Shown piece by piece: positions 50,716-59,617 of a stretch of 64,000 bases of DNA (within the stretch, counting starts at the first letter, position 1; each line of letters begins with the position of its first letter). Position numbers and translations under genes: made by a program. The notes under the pieces were generated by a model. The model was not told the origin of the DNA. It did not search any database and was given only the letters and a program-made list of their open reading frames with translations. The DNA comes from an uncultured Buttiauxella sp. (GTDB lineage Bacteria; Pseudomonadota; Gammaproteobacteria; Enterobacterales; Enterobacteriaceae). The stretch is taken from assembly GCA_946480445.1 (NCBI GenBank), contig CAMLJN010000003.1:186001-250000 (forward strand), written 5' to 3'.

Positions 50716-51135
50716 CTACCTGTGAGGGCCGGTTTTATACTGATCGTCGCTGACGTGCTCCAGCCATTCTACCGGGCTGCCATTGAGGGATTCGGCAATC
50801 GCGATATGGGTCATGGCATTATCGGGCGTCGCCCCGTGCCAGTGTTTGACGCCTTCGGGGATCCAGACGATATCGCCCTGATTGATCTCCCTGATCTCCG
50901 CGCCCCATTCCTGGAGCCAGCCGCGCCCCTGGGTCACAATCAGCGTCTGGCCGAGCGGATGAGTATGCCAGGCCGTGCGGGCGCCAGGCTCAAAGGTGAC
51001 GGCCGCTCCGCCAACCCGGGCGGGCGAGGTGGCCTGGAAAGGGGCATCAATGCGTACTTTGCCGGTGAAATAAGTTTCCGGCCCGGTTTGAGACGGCTGG
51101 GAGCCTGCCTGGATAATTTTTAATTTCTCTTCCAC
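50716..51135 (-). CDS. Small cupin-domain protein
   Basis: 139 residues, single cupin barrel. Motif 1 is [21 protein letters not shown] and motif 2 is [27 protein letters not shown], giving the usual histidine metal ligands. Relatives are often annotated as carboxymuconolactone-decarboxylase-associated or mandelonitrile-lyase-like cupins, but substrates vary and none can be named here. A TATACT -10 element and the hairpin GCAGGCTT...AAGCCTG precede it. Confidence 0.82.
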   Translation of the reverse strand: MEEKLKIIQAGSQPSQTGPETYFTGKVRIDAPFQATSPARVGGAAVTFEPGARTAWHTHPLGQTLIVTQGRGWLQEWGAEIREINQGDIVWIPEGVKHWHGATPDNAMTHIAIAESLNGSPVEWLEHVSDDQYKTGPHR

Positions 51136-51403
51136 GTGTTCCTCCGTTTTGGCCCAGGCTTGCCTGGGTAAGCCTGCAAATTTTTACGCTGCAAGACTGA
51201 AGTATAGGAAACAACGCCCGCAACCAGGGCAAAAGCCAGAAGGACGCTGTCTTTCGTTGTTGCCGAGGGGAAAATATGCCCCCCTGAAAAGCCGCTCCGA
51301 TTAGCCAGCAAAATGCGCAAGGTGCTCTGAGCCAGATTTGAATCCCCCGTCCGGGAGCAAACCCGCGGCTTTCCAGACCCTAATAGCGGTGGTTTTTTAA
51401 TAC
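51136..51403. other. Intergenic stretch between the cupin gene and CRISPR leader 1
   Basis: Contains the cupin promoter (TATACT on the minus strand near 51205) and no supported gene. A T-arm-like string at 51330-51365 does not fold into a tRNA. Confidence 0.5.
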
Positions 51404-51506
51404 ATTGATTTTTAAGGACTTAAAAAGAAGTGTGAAAAATAGGGTGTGAAGGCCAGAAAATGACCTTTAACGCTGTTAATCATAAGGTTATATGTGTATC
51501 TTTCCT
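51404..51506 (+). promoter_or_regulatory. Leader of CRISPR array 1
   Basis: AT-rich region directly before the first repeat. It shares ATTGATTT at its 5' end with leader 2 at the same distance from the first repeat (103 versus 102 bases), and further blocks such as GTGYGAAAAA and CTGTTA. This places the promoter, and once the acquisition end, on the left. Confidence 0.75.
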
Positions 51507-52134
51507 GTTCACTGCCGTACAGGCAGCTTAGAAAACACAGTGATTTCTCAGATAAACAGTTCCGCCGTTCACTGCCGTACAGGCAGCTTAGAAAAACGAA
51601 TGGCGCGTGAGCGCCTGCTGACCCTTGTTCACTGCCGTACAGGCAGCTTAGAAATTCAAGATTGACGTCCTAGATATTTCTGTAAGGTTCACTGCCGTAC
51701 AGGCAGCTTAGAAAAATGCTCGCCACCAGTCCAAGTGTAATTAAGAGTTCACTGCCGTGCAGGCAGCTTAGAAACGTGATCCGTTCGTGATGCGCCTCGA
51801 AGTACAGTTCACTGCCGTGCAGGCAGCTTAGAAACAGACCAAAGCCCGAAAAACGGCTGACGGCATGTTCACTGCCGTGCAGGTAGCTTAGGAAGTTGAT
51901 TCGTTCCCCATGATTAAAGCGATGGGGTTCACTGCCGTGCAGGCAGCTTAGGAAAAAACCATAAAACTGGCCAAAATGCGCGACACGTTCACTGCCGTGC
52001 AGGCAGCTTAGAAATTCCGGACTGCCGCCCCGTCGTATTTTTACAGTTCACTGCCGTACAGGCAGCTTAGAAAAAAGTTAATTCACCACGTTTAAACATT
52101 TTAAGTTCACTGACTTACAGGCAGAGATTAGAAA
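51507..52134 (+). CRISPR. Type I-F CRISPR array 1, 11 repeats, 10 spacers
   Basis: Repeats of 28 bases begin at 51507 and recur every 60 bases through 51987, then at 52046 and 52105. Spacers are 32 bases except the last two (31). The repeat is the I-F type, with stem-loop CTGCC-GTACA-GGCAG and 3' handle CTTAGAAA. Repeats 1-4 and 10 have loop GTACA; repeats 5-9 have GTGCA. Repeat 7 has a stem change (GGTAG), and repeats 7 and 8 end GGAA. The last repeat is 30 bases long with a broken stem (TGACTTACAGGCAGAG). Degeneration at the right end agrees with a leader on the left. Transcribed from the plus strand. Confidence 0.98.
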
Positions 52135-52193
52135 AGTAAGCGACCGAGTAAAGTGGTCATGGTTTATCACAGGCTGATGACGGAAAATACTGA

Positions 52194-52757
52194 GGTAGTG
52201 GCAACTTTGCAGGGGCTTTGTATCGAGCGTTTTCCAGTTCAGAACTCATCTCATTGCCGCAAATGATAAATTTGTCAGGAACACTTAAAAATTACGAAGT
52301 CTTTGATCTTATCTGTTGCTTTAACAATCTGAGTGCCAGCCAGGCAAAAAAAATCCTACACGCCCGCTGGAGCGATGAATTCTTCTATCGTTACGAGAAA
52401 ATAAAATTAAAAAGAACCTACGCGGTAAGCTACGGAGAAAAACGCTGGTTACTGATATCGCTGATGCTCGGGCTCTGTGACCGCGCCAGGTTTATTATAC
52501 TTGATGAGCCTACGGTTGGTATAGATATCCAGTATAGAATGTTGTTATGGGAACTTATAGATAAGGTCGTTGGCGAAGGGCGTACAGTTTTCTTTTCAAC
52601 CCATATTTTTGATGAGCTTACCCGCAAAGATATTCCTTTTTTAATGCTCTCCCGGAAAGGGATCAAACGACATGCAGATATTCGCGCTTTTATGGTGTCA
52701 GAAAACGCTCAAACGCCGGAGGAGGCATTCATTAATCAGGTGCTGGACAGGCGATAA
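52194..52757 (+). pseudogene. ABC transporter ATPase fragment lacking Walker A
   Basis: The frame opens after an in-frame TGA at 52191-52193; the first usable start is TTG 52218 (179 residues). It shows a Q-loop-like LPQMINLSGTLKNYEVFDLI, a weak signature VSYGEKRW in place of LSGGQ, a good Walker B and D-loop FIILDEPTVGID, and the H-loop VFFSTHIFDEL. The N-terminal ~50 residues with the P-loop are missing, so it cannot work as a normal ATPase. Base composition is clearly AT-richer than the neighbouring genes. It separates CRISPR array 1 from the cas operon and looks like a foreign, decaying insertion. Confidence 0.75.
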
Positions 52758-52852
52758 AAAAACTGGCGCTTATCGTGGGATATTTCTGATCCCTGATTCG
52801 GTAAGCTCGCGAGTATTGCACTGTAGCCAGTCACCGTTAATCCGTTGTTTAG

Positions 52853-52880
52853 AAATTACTGCCGCACAGGCAGCCAGCGC
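52853..52880 (+). repeat. Solitary degenerate CRISPR repeat relic
   Basis: TTACTGCCGCACAGGCAGCC resembles the I-F repeat core CACTGCCGTACAGGCAGCTT, and TTTAGAAA stands immediately before it. It lies outside both arrays, between the ABC fragment and the cas1 relic. Confidence 0.55.
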
Positions 52881-53137
52881 TGAGTAGGTTTTTATTGGCT
52901 TCTTTTCTCAAATTCAATAATATATACCTTCGGCTATCTTAGCTAACCATACAAACAGCAAATGAAGTTGGCTTATATATAATTAAAGTGAATAAAATTA
53001 AAATATGTGGCTGAAATGTTTAAAAGGTGGTTGCGTGAGTGATGTATTGAAGCTGGGATCCGACGTTTGTGCGGCGAAAATTTTAAGCGGATGCGTGGAG
53101 GGGGATGGTTTACCCCGTTGCAGCAAGGATTGCCACC
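52881..53137. other. AT-rich region upstream of the cas operon
   Basis: No gene supported. It is strongly AT-rich between 52900 and 53020 and probably carries the cas promoter. A GTG-initiated frame near 53035 is short and unrecognised. Confidence 0.5.
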
Positions 53138-53275
53138 ATGCTTATGCCTTCTGACTTAAAAACGATTCTTCATTCAAAACGCGCGAATATTTATTACCGG
53201 CAATATTGCCGGGTGCGGGTTATTGATAGCGCGTCGCAGAACACCGCTGCGCAATACGGTATGCCAGGCAGATGA
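53138..53275 (+). pseudogene. cas1: cas1 relic, 45 codons, in-frame internal deletion
   Basis: From ATG 53138 the frame reads MLMPSDLKTILHSKRANIYY, then RQYCRVRVIDSASQ and NTAAQYGMPGR, then TGA. The first part is the hallmark N-terminus of type I-F Cas1 (SDLKTILHSKRANIYYL-type). The end (VIDSASQNTAAQYGMPGR) fits a Cas1 C-terminus, because its stop overlaps the cas2-3 start as ATGA, the usual I-F junction. About 280 of ~325 codons are gone, including all catalytic residues, yet frame and coupling are kept. The assignment of the C-terminal piece is inference. Confidence 0.82.
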
Positions 53276-56200
53276 ATATTTTGCTTATCTCGCAATGCGG
53301 TAAAAATGCCCGTGAAGAGAGCTGCCGCCTTCTCGATCAATCTGCCGAACGTAGACCCACGCGGGATGTCCTGCGCACCCGGCATGAGTCAAACTGGCGA
53401 AGTACAGAAAGCATCGCGTTGCTTGCTGGCATTGCCGGGCTGTTTCACGATTTTGGTAAAGCGGGTGCGCTGTTTCAGGACAACCTCAGGGGCCGGAATT
53501 GTACCCATCGCTATCAGCCGTTTCGCCACGAGTGGATCTCGGTCCGGCTGTTTCAGGCATTTGTCGGCAAGCAGACGGACAGAGAATGGCTGGCTAAGTT
53601 AGGCTCGCTGACCGCTGATGATGAAGCCGCCTGGCTGGCTCGCCTGTACAAAGACGGCAAAGCGGAGAGCAACAGCCCCTTTGCCGGTATGCCGCCGCTG
53701 GCGCAGGTTGTGGCCTGGCTGATTCTCTCCCATCACCGTTTACCCCAGTTTCTTGGCGAGCAGGAACCGGCGCTCAGCGGGGCGGAGTCCTGGATAACGA
53801 CTCAGCTTAACGTTTACTGGAATGCGTTAAACCACCTTAGCGACTGGACTGAGAAAGACTGGCTGCGCGTCTGGACGTTTCCCGGTGGCACACCGCTGCA
53901 AAGCAGCACCTGGCGCACCAAGGCGCAGCAGCTGGCGAAGCGGGCGGTTCATGCCGTGTCGTTGCAGGACTTTGGCAGTCTGAGTCAGGTTTTTACCGCG
54001 CATCTTGCCCGCCTGGCGCTGATGCTTGCAGATCACCATTATTCTGCTCACGAGCCGGTAGCTGGCTGGCAGGACAAGCGTTATCAGGTGTGGGCAAATA
54101 CCGATCGCAAAACCAGTGAGCTAAGACAAAAGCTGGACGAACACACGGTCGGTGTCAGCCATCATGCTTTTTTACTCGGCCGCACTTTTCCCGTTTTGCG
54201 TAGCCAGCTGCCAGCTATCAGTCGCCATAAGGGATTCCGTGAGCGAGCAAGGCACGAGCAGTTCCGCTGGCAAAATCGAGCCTGGGACGTCGCTGCAAGC
54301 CTGCGTGAACGTTCGCGCAGGCAGGGTTTTTTCGGTATTAATATGGCTTCTACCGGCTGCGGGAAAACCTTTGCGAATGCCCGCATTATGTATGCTTTGG
54401 CGCAGGAGGAAGAAGGCTGCCGCTTTACCGTTGCGTTAGGTTTACGCACGCTGACGCTACAAACCGGGGATGCGCTTCGGGCGCGGCTAGGGCTGGGCGA
54501 GGACGATCTCGCCGTGCTGATAGGTTCCCGTGCCGTGCGGGATCTGCATAAAAAAGAAATCAACGAGCCGGATACCAGTAGCGCTTCTGCTGAAGCGCTG
54601 TTCGAAGCACAACAATATGTTCACTACGATGGCGGGATGCACACCGGGCCATTACGGCAGTGGCTGGAAAAAGACGCGAAGTTAAGACAGCTGGTCGATG
54701 CCCCCGTGCTGGTGGCCACTATCGACCACCTGATGCCTGCCACAGAAGGCGTGCGCGGCGGCAAACAAATAGCGCCCATGCTGAGGCTGTTGACCAGCGA
54801 TCTGGTGCTCGATGAACCGGATGATTTTGATATTGACGATCAGCATGCGCTTTGTCGCCTGGTTAACTGGGCGGGAATGCTCGGCGGGCGGGTATTGCTC
54901 TCTTCCGCCACGCTGCCCCCCGCGCTGGTTCAGGCTCTGTTCAGCGCGTACTGCACAGGACGCAAGGCGTATCAGCAGGCCTGCGGCGAGCCGGGGCAGC
55001 CGCTGAATGTCTGCTGCGCCTGGTTTGATGAAGATGATTCCCGTCCGGGGGAGTTCAGCAATCCTAATGATTTTTATCAGGCGCATTGTGATTTTGCGAC
55101 GCGGCGGGCAAAACGACTGCCTGAAAAGCCGGTATTAAGGCAAGCCGGGATCGTCAACGTTTCACCGGCATCACCCCGCATAGATGACGTGATTTCTGCA
55201 CTTTCGCAGGTTCTTTATCGTGAGATGTTTGTCCTGCACGACAGCCATCACGAGCGCTATGGCGGCAAAACGGTGTCGCTGGGGCTGGTGAGAATGGCGA
55301 ATATCAAGCCGCTGGTCGCGACGGCAAAAGCGCTGATGGAGATGCCCTCGCCCGACGATTATTGCGTTCACTATTGTGTTTATCACAGCCAGCATCCGTT
55401 GTTGATGCGTTCCCATATGGAAAAGCGGCTCGATGCGGCGTTCTGCCGTCACGCCGAGGGAGCAATCTGGCAGCAGCCAGAGATTCGCCGGGCGGTGGAG
55501 GAAAGCCCCGCGCAGCACCATCTGTTTGTGGTGTTAGCCACCTCCGTTGTGGAGGTGGGGCGCGACTGGGATGCCGACTGGGGCATCGTCGAGCCCAGCT
55601 CCATGCGTTCGCTGGTTCAGTTTGCCGGGCGCATTCAGCGTCATCGCCAAAAACCGCCGCATGGTCCCAACATACTGATCTTCAATAAAAATGTGCGCGG
55701 TTATTGCCAGGAGACCCTCGCCATGTGCAGGCCAGGCTTTGAAACGGCCGATTTCTCCCTGACCAGCCACGATCTTACCGAGATCCTCCGGCCTGAGCAC
55801 TATCGCTATATCAACGCCGTTCCGCGCATTATCGGTACGCCCCCTGGAAAAGCCGCACGTTATGACAGCCTGATCGATCTCGAGCACGGACGTTCATGGC
55901 AGGAGCTAATGGGCAAGAACAGACCCGTCAAAGATCAGGCGGTGGCAGCAGACTGGTGGAAGAGGCCGATGAACTGGAATGCCGAGCTACAGCGCCGTAA
56001 GCCGTTTCGACGCGCGCAGGCGGAAAGACAATATTTCCTGCGCATGGAAGAGGAGTTTGATGAGCCGAAGTTTGCGATCCGCGATGAGGCTGGCGAATCG
56101 GGCTGGAAGGAAGCGGGGGGCTTTACCTGGCAACCCGTGAAGATGGCGGCAGGGGTAGCGGCATGGATGGTGAATGACTATGCGCAGGTGATGAAGCAGA

Positions 56201-56331
56201 CCGCTGAAGCCACAAATATGGCGCTGGCGGAAGTCAGCGAGCGTTATGGCGAGATTAATCTGCGTGTTGACCATGAGGAGACGGAAAGCTGGCTGTGGCA
56301 CCCGTGCCTCGGTGTTTTCAGAGATTTATAA
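53272..56331 (+). CDS. cas3: Type I-F Cas3 nuclease-helicase with a deleted Cas2 domain (cas2-3)
   Basis: 1019 residues; relatives of the Cas2-3 fusion have about 1080-1100. The start MNILLISQCGKNAREESCRL and LDQSAERR is the Cas2-domain opening, but it jumps at about residue 28 to PTRDVLRTRHESNW, the linker that normally comes ~65 residues later. The Cas3 part looks complete. It has an HD nuclease (HDFGKA, H59-D60; RHEW 85-88; SHHRLP at ~153), Walker A STGCGKT 360-366, the DEPDDFD box at 514, and helicase motifs VLATSVVEVGRDWDAD and FAGRIQRHRQ. It would degrade DNA marked by the Csy complex. With Cas1 and Cas2 functions lost it cannot take part in spacer acquisition. Start codon overlaps the cas1 relic stop. 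Confidence 0.93.
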   Translation: MNILLISQCGKNAREESCRLLDQSAERRPTRDVLRTRHESNWRSTESIALLAGIAGLFHDFGKAGALFQDNLRGRNCTHRYQPFRHEWISVRLFQAFVGKQTDREWLAKLGSLTADDEAAWLARLYKDGKAESNSPFAGMPPLAQVVAWLILSHHRLPQFLGEQEPALSGAESWITTQLNVYWNALNHLSDWTEKDWLRVWTFPGGTPLQSSTWRTKAQQLAKRAVHAVSLQDFGSLSQVFTAHLARLALMLADHHYSAHEPVAGWQDKRYQVWANTDRKTSELRQKLDEHTVGVSHHAFLLGRTFPVLRSQLPAISRHKGFRERARHEQFRWQNRAWDVAASLRERSRRQGFFGINMASTGCGKTFANARIMYALAQEEEGCRFTVALGLRTLTLQTGDALRARLGLGEDDLAVLIGSRAVRDLHKKEINEPDTSSASAEALFEAQQYVHYDGGMHTGPLRQWLEKDAKLRQLVDAPVLVATIDHLMPATEGVRGGKQIAPMLRLLTSDLVLDEPDDFDIDDQHALCRLVNWAGMLGGRVLLSSATLPPALVQALFSAYCTGRKAYQQACGEPGQPLNVCCAWFDEDDSRPGEFSNPNDFYQAHCDFATRRAKRLPEKPVLRQAGIVNVSPASPRIDDVISALSQVLYREMFVLHDSHHERYGGKTVSLGLVRMANIKPLVATAKALMEMPSPDDYCVHYCVYHSQHPLLMRSHMEKRLDAAFCRHAEGAIWQQPEIRRAVEESPAQHHLFVVLATSVVEVGRDWDADWGIVEPSSMRSLVQFAGRIQRHRQKPPHGPNILIFNKNVRGYCQETLAMCRPGFETADFSLTSHDLTEILRPEHYRYINAVPRIIGTPPGKAARYDSLIDLEHGRSWQELMGKNRPVKDQAVAADWWKRPMNWNAELQRRKPFRRAQAERQYFLRMEEEFDEPKFAIRDEAGESGWKEAGGFTWQPVKMAAGVAAWMVNDYAQVMKQTAEATNMALAEVSERYGEINLRVDHEETESWLWHPCLGVFRDL

Positions 56332-56355
56332 TGGATATTAACGTCAGGAGAACCT

Positions 56356-57672
56356 ATGTCACACCAGGGATTGACTGCATTTATCGTCGAGTACATTGCC
56401 GGACGACGGCAAAGCAAACTCGACGCCTTTGAAAAAGCGAAGGCTAAAAGACAGGCAGCCGGAGAAGAGGAAAGCAAGCTGCTGGCAGAGCGCCGCGAGC
56501 TGGAACTGCGCTATGAGACGCGGGCCTGGTTAACGGATGCTGCGGGCCGCGCCGGGCAGATAAGCCTGGTGACACATGCGGCAAAATTTACCCACGGTGA
56601 CTCGAAAAGCAGCAGTATCTTTAGCGAAGCAACGGCTACCGATGGCTACCTCTCAACGGCGACGGTTGCGAAACCCGCAGCCGATGCGGTTGGCAACGCA
56701 GCGGCGCTGGATGTGGCAAAACTTCTGCAAACGGAGGTGGAGGGCGATTCATTGCTGGCCTGCCTGAAGCGGGGCGATTACGCTCCCCTGGCTGAGCTGA
56801 CTGAGAATAAAGAGCTGCTTGCACAGTGGGTAGCAGGGTTTTCCCGCGCGTTAACCACGAAACAACCCACCTCCCATAAGCTTGCCAAACAGGTCTATTT
56901 TCCGGTGGGAGAGGGTTACCATCTGCTGAATCCTCTTTTCTCTTCGTCGCTGGCCCAGGCGCTGCATACGCGGATGGTCGCGCTGCGTTTTAGCGAGGAA
57001 AGCAAAGCCATCTGGAAGGCACGGCGCGAAGGCCAGTGGCACCCGCAGCCGCTGACGATATTCCCGAATCTTGCGGTAATGAATTTTGGCGGCACCAAAC
57101 CGCAAAATATCTCGGCGCTAAACAGCAGCCGTGGCGGGCGTGTCTGGCTGCTGCCCGCCACAGCTCCGCAATGGGAAACCCAGCAAAGGCCGCCGCTGAC
57201 GTTAAAAACGATCTTCGGCCAGGGGCCGTTTGAGCGATCCACTCGCCAGATCCGCCGCCGTCTGGTTAACCTGCTGATTAGCCCCGGTAGCACCAGGAAC
57301 AAGAGAGTTCGTCAGCAGCGCGATCGCTATATCGACGAGTTAATCGATCATTTATTCAACCTCGCCGTAGATATTCAGCGCGAAGAGTGGGCCTGCTGGA
57401 CGCAGGATGAAAAATGCCGGCTAAAACCCCATCAGCAGCTCTGGCTTGATCCGTGGCGGGCGCAAACCGATGAGGGATTCAGGGCGGAACGTGAGAAAGA
57501 CGACTGGCAGGAGGCCGTTGCGGATGATTTTGCGCTATGGCTGAACAGCCATCTGCAGCGTGCCGATCTGGTCGTTGGGCGGCTTGAGCAGCGTGTATGG
57601 CAGACCCGGCCTCTTTTCCAGCGTCGGCTGCGTGAAATGGAGAACGTCTTAAGGAGCTACCGCCATGAGTAA
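56356..57672 (+). CDS. csy1: Type I-F Cascade large subunit Csy1 (Cas8f)
   Basis: 438 residues. N-terminal helical part (FIVEYIAGRRQSKLDAFEKAKAKRQAAGEEE), the family segments SHKLAKQVYFPVGEGYHLLNPLFSSSLAQALH and NLAVMNFGGTKPQNISALNSSRGG, and C-terminal FALWLNSHL ... VWQTRPLFQRRLREM. It binds the crRNA 5' handle together with Csy2 and recognises the PAM (typically CC/GG). Preceded by AGGAG 24 bases after cas3; overlaps csy2 by eight bases. Confidence 0.94.
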   Translation: MSHQGLTAFIVEYIAGRRQSKLDAFEKAKAKRQAAGEEESKLLAERRELELRYETRAWLTDAAGRAGQISLVTHAAKFTHGDSKSSSIFSEATATDGYLSTATVAKPAADAVGNAAALDVAKLLQTEVEGDSLLACLKRGDYAPLAELTENKELLAQWVAGFSRALTTKQPTSHKLAKQVYFPVGEGYHLLNPLFSSSLAQALHTRMVALRFSEESKAIWKARREGQWHPQPLTIFPNLAVMNFGGTKPQNISALNSSRGGRVWLLPATAPQWETQQRPPLTLKTIFGQGPFERSTRQIRRRLVNLLISPGSTRNKRVRQQRDRYIDELIDHLFNLAVDIQREEWACWTQDEKCRLKPHQQLWLDPWRAQTDEGFRAEREKDDWQEAVADDFALWLNSHLQRADLVVGRLEQRVWQTRPLFQRRLREMENVLRSYRHE

Positions 57673-58600
57673 TGTCATCATTTTGCCGTGGCTGACGGTT
57701 GAAAACGCAAACGCCGTTGCCGGGTTAACCTGGGGATTCCCTGCCATTACCCACTTCCTGGGGTATACCCACGCGCTCTCCCGCAGACTTGAGGCTTCAC
57801 ACGGGCTGCGGCTGGAAGGCTGCGCGGTAATCTGCGATAGCCATCAGGTCCATGCCTATTCATCGGGGCGTGATTATCAATTTGCTCTTACTCGTAATCC
57901 GCTGACCCGTGAAGGAAAAACGGCTTCGTTTAATGAAGAAGGGCGCATGCATCTCACCGTTTCGCTGCTGCTGGAATGCGCAGGAGAAATCCCTAACGGT
58001 GAGATTGGGATGCGTGAGCTTGCGGAGCATATCGCGACGCTTTGCCAAACGCAAAAGCTGGCGGGTGGAACCATTACGGGGCTGCGTAAAGTAAAGGTAT
58101 GCAGCCCCGCCAGTCTGAAACCTCAAATCTATGGCCTGATGCCGGGCTTTGTGCTGGTGGATCGCTCATCTTTACTGAACGAGCATTATCAGCAGTTGCT
58201 TAACCAGAATGCTGAGGCTTCAATGCTCGACGCGTGGCTGGATTTTGCGGCGTTGAAAATGGCCGCCGAAGGTGGAGAAGAACCGGGCGATGCGGCAACC
58301 TGGAACTACCAGAAAAAACCTTTCCCGGGCTATCTGGTGCCATTGATGACCGGCTGGCAGCGCATATCAGCGCTTTATGAACCCGGTACCGTAGCCAATG
58401 CGCGCGATAAAGAAAGCCCGTTCTGCTTTGCCGAAGCCGTTTATGGCGTGGGCGAGTGGCGTGGCGCCCACCGTATTCACGATCTCACCGAGCTGTTCTG
58501 GCGTTATCACAAGACTGACTCTGGCTACTACTGTCGCGGGCAGGAGCTGCCTGAAGAGCAGGATGAAGACGAAGACACAATAACTTTTGATGATTTTTAA
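57665..58600 (+). CDS. csy2: Type I-F Cascade subunit Csy2 (Cas5f)
   Basis: 311 residues with the family opening [37 protein letters not shown] and later [23 protein letters not shown] and the C-terminal [19 protein letters not shown]. It forms the foot of the Csy complex with Csy1, capping the crRNA 5' end. AAGGAG precedes the ATG inside the end of csy1, so translation is probably coupled. Confidence 0.94.
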   Translation: MSNVIILPWLTVENANAVAGLTWGFPAITHFLGYTHALSRRLEASHGLRLEGCAVICDSHQVHAYSSGRDYQFALTRNPLTREGKTASFNEEGRMHLTVSLLLECAGEIPNGEIGMRELAEHIATLCQTQKLAGGTITGLRKVKVCSPASLKPQIYGLMPGFVLVDRSSLLNEHYQQLLNQNAEASMLDAWLDFAALKMAAEGGEEPGDAATWNYQKKPFPGYLVPLMTGWQRISALYEPGTVANARDKESPFCFAEAVYGVGEWRGAHRIHDLTELFWRYHKTDSGYYCRGQELPEEQDEDEDTITFDDF

Positions 58601-58611
58601 GGGACGAAAAA

Positions 58612-59607
58612 ATGGCTAAAAATACCACTATCAAAACGGCTTCGGTGCTGGCTTTTGAACGTAAGCTTGCCAACTCAGACGCCATTCTCTCGGCCGGTAA
58701 CTGGCAGGGAGAGAGCTGGCAGCCGGTGCGCATTCAGGAAAAAGCGGTGCGCGGCACCATTTCCAACCGCCTTAAAAATGCCCAGGCCAGCGACCCGGCT
58801 AAGCTGGACGCCGAGATTCAAAAAGCAAACCTACAGCGTGTGGATGTCGCCGCGCTGCCTGCGGAAGCAGACACGCTAAAAATGAGTTTCTCGCTGCGCG
58901 TGCTCGGCAATCTGTCGGTGCCTTCAGTCTGCAATGACAGGCAATATCAGGACGCCTTGCAGCAGGTTATCGAGGGTTACATCGCCGAGCATGGGTTTGA
59001 CGAGCTGGCGCTGCGCTATGCCGTCAATCTCGCAAACGGGCGTTTCTTGTGGCGTAACCGGGTCGGGGCTGAGCATATCCGTGTTGTTGTTAAAGGCACT
59101 CAAACCTGGGAGTTTAACGCCCATGATTATTCCCTGCGTGATTTTACCCAGCGCGACAGCAACGTTCAGGCGCTGGCAAAAGAAATCGCCAGCGGGTTAA
59201 CAGGGGACTCTTTCGTTCTGCTTAACGTCGAGGCCTTTGTTCGTCTTGGCCAGGGGCAGGAGGTTTTCCCGTCTCAGGAGCTGGTGCTGGACAGCAACAG
59301 TACCAAAAGCAAACTGCTTTATCAGGTCAACGACGTTGCGGCGCTGCATTCCCAGAAAGTAGGCAATGCGCTGCGTACCATTGATACGTGGCATTCGCAG
59401 GTGGATTCGCTGGGGGCCATTGCGGTGGAGCCGTACGGCTCGGTCACCAGCCGGGGTATCGCCTGCCGTCAGCCTAAAGACAAAATGGATTTTTATACCC
59501 TGCTGGATAACTGGGTGACGAAGGACGACAAACCCGCCGTTGAACAACAGCACTATGTCATGGCGGTGCTGATTCGCGGTGGCGTCTTCGGTGAAAAAGC
59601 TGAGTAA
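58612..59607 (+). CDS. csy3: Type I-F Cascade backbone Csy3 (Cas7f)
   Basis: 331 residues, the usual family length. It starts [25 protein letters not shown] and includes [15 protein letters not shown] and [31 protein letters not shown]. Six copies coat the crRNA spacer in the Csy complex. Eleven bases after csy2, with AAGGGA before the start. Confidence 0.95.
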   Translation: MAKNTTIKTASVLAFERKLANSDAILSAGNWQGESWQPVRIQEKAVRGTISNRLKNAQASDPAKLDAEIQKANLQRVDVAALPAEADTLKMSFSLRVLGNLSVPSVCNDRQYQDALQQVIEGYIAEHGFDELALRYAVNLANGRFLWRNRVGAEHIRVVVKGTQTWEFNAHDYSLRDFTQRDSNVQALAKEIASGLTGDSFVLLNVEAFVRLGQGQEVFPSQELVLDSNSTKSKLLYQVNDVAALHSQKVGNALRTIDTWHSQVDSLGAIAVEPYGSVTSRGIACRQPKDKMDFYTLLDNWVTKDDKPAVEQQHYVMAVLIRGGVFGEKAE

Positions 59608-59617
59608 GGCGGTGAGC

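Noticed and set aside
51318-51375. A tRNA-like T-arm string (GATTTGAATCCCCCG) near CRISPR leader 1
   Set aside because: Neither strand gives an acceptor stem, D-arm or anticodon arm around it, so no tRNA or clear att site is supported.
53138-53275. The 45-codon ORF as a novel anti-toxin or small regulator
   Set aside because: Its first ~22 residues match the Cas1 N-terminus too well and its position and ATGA overlap are those of cas1.
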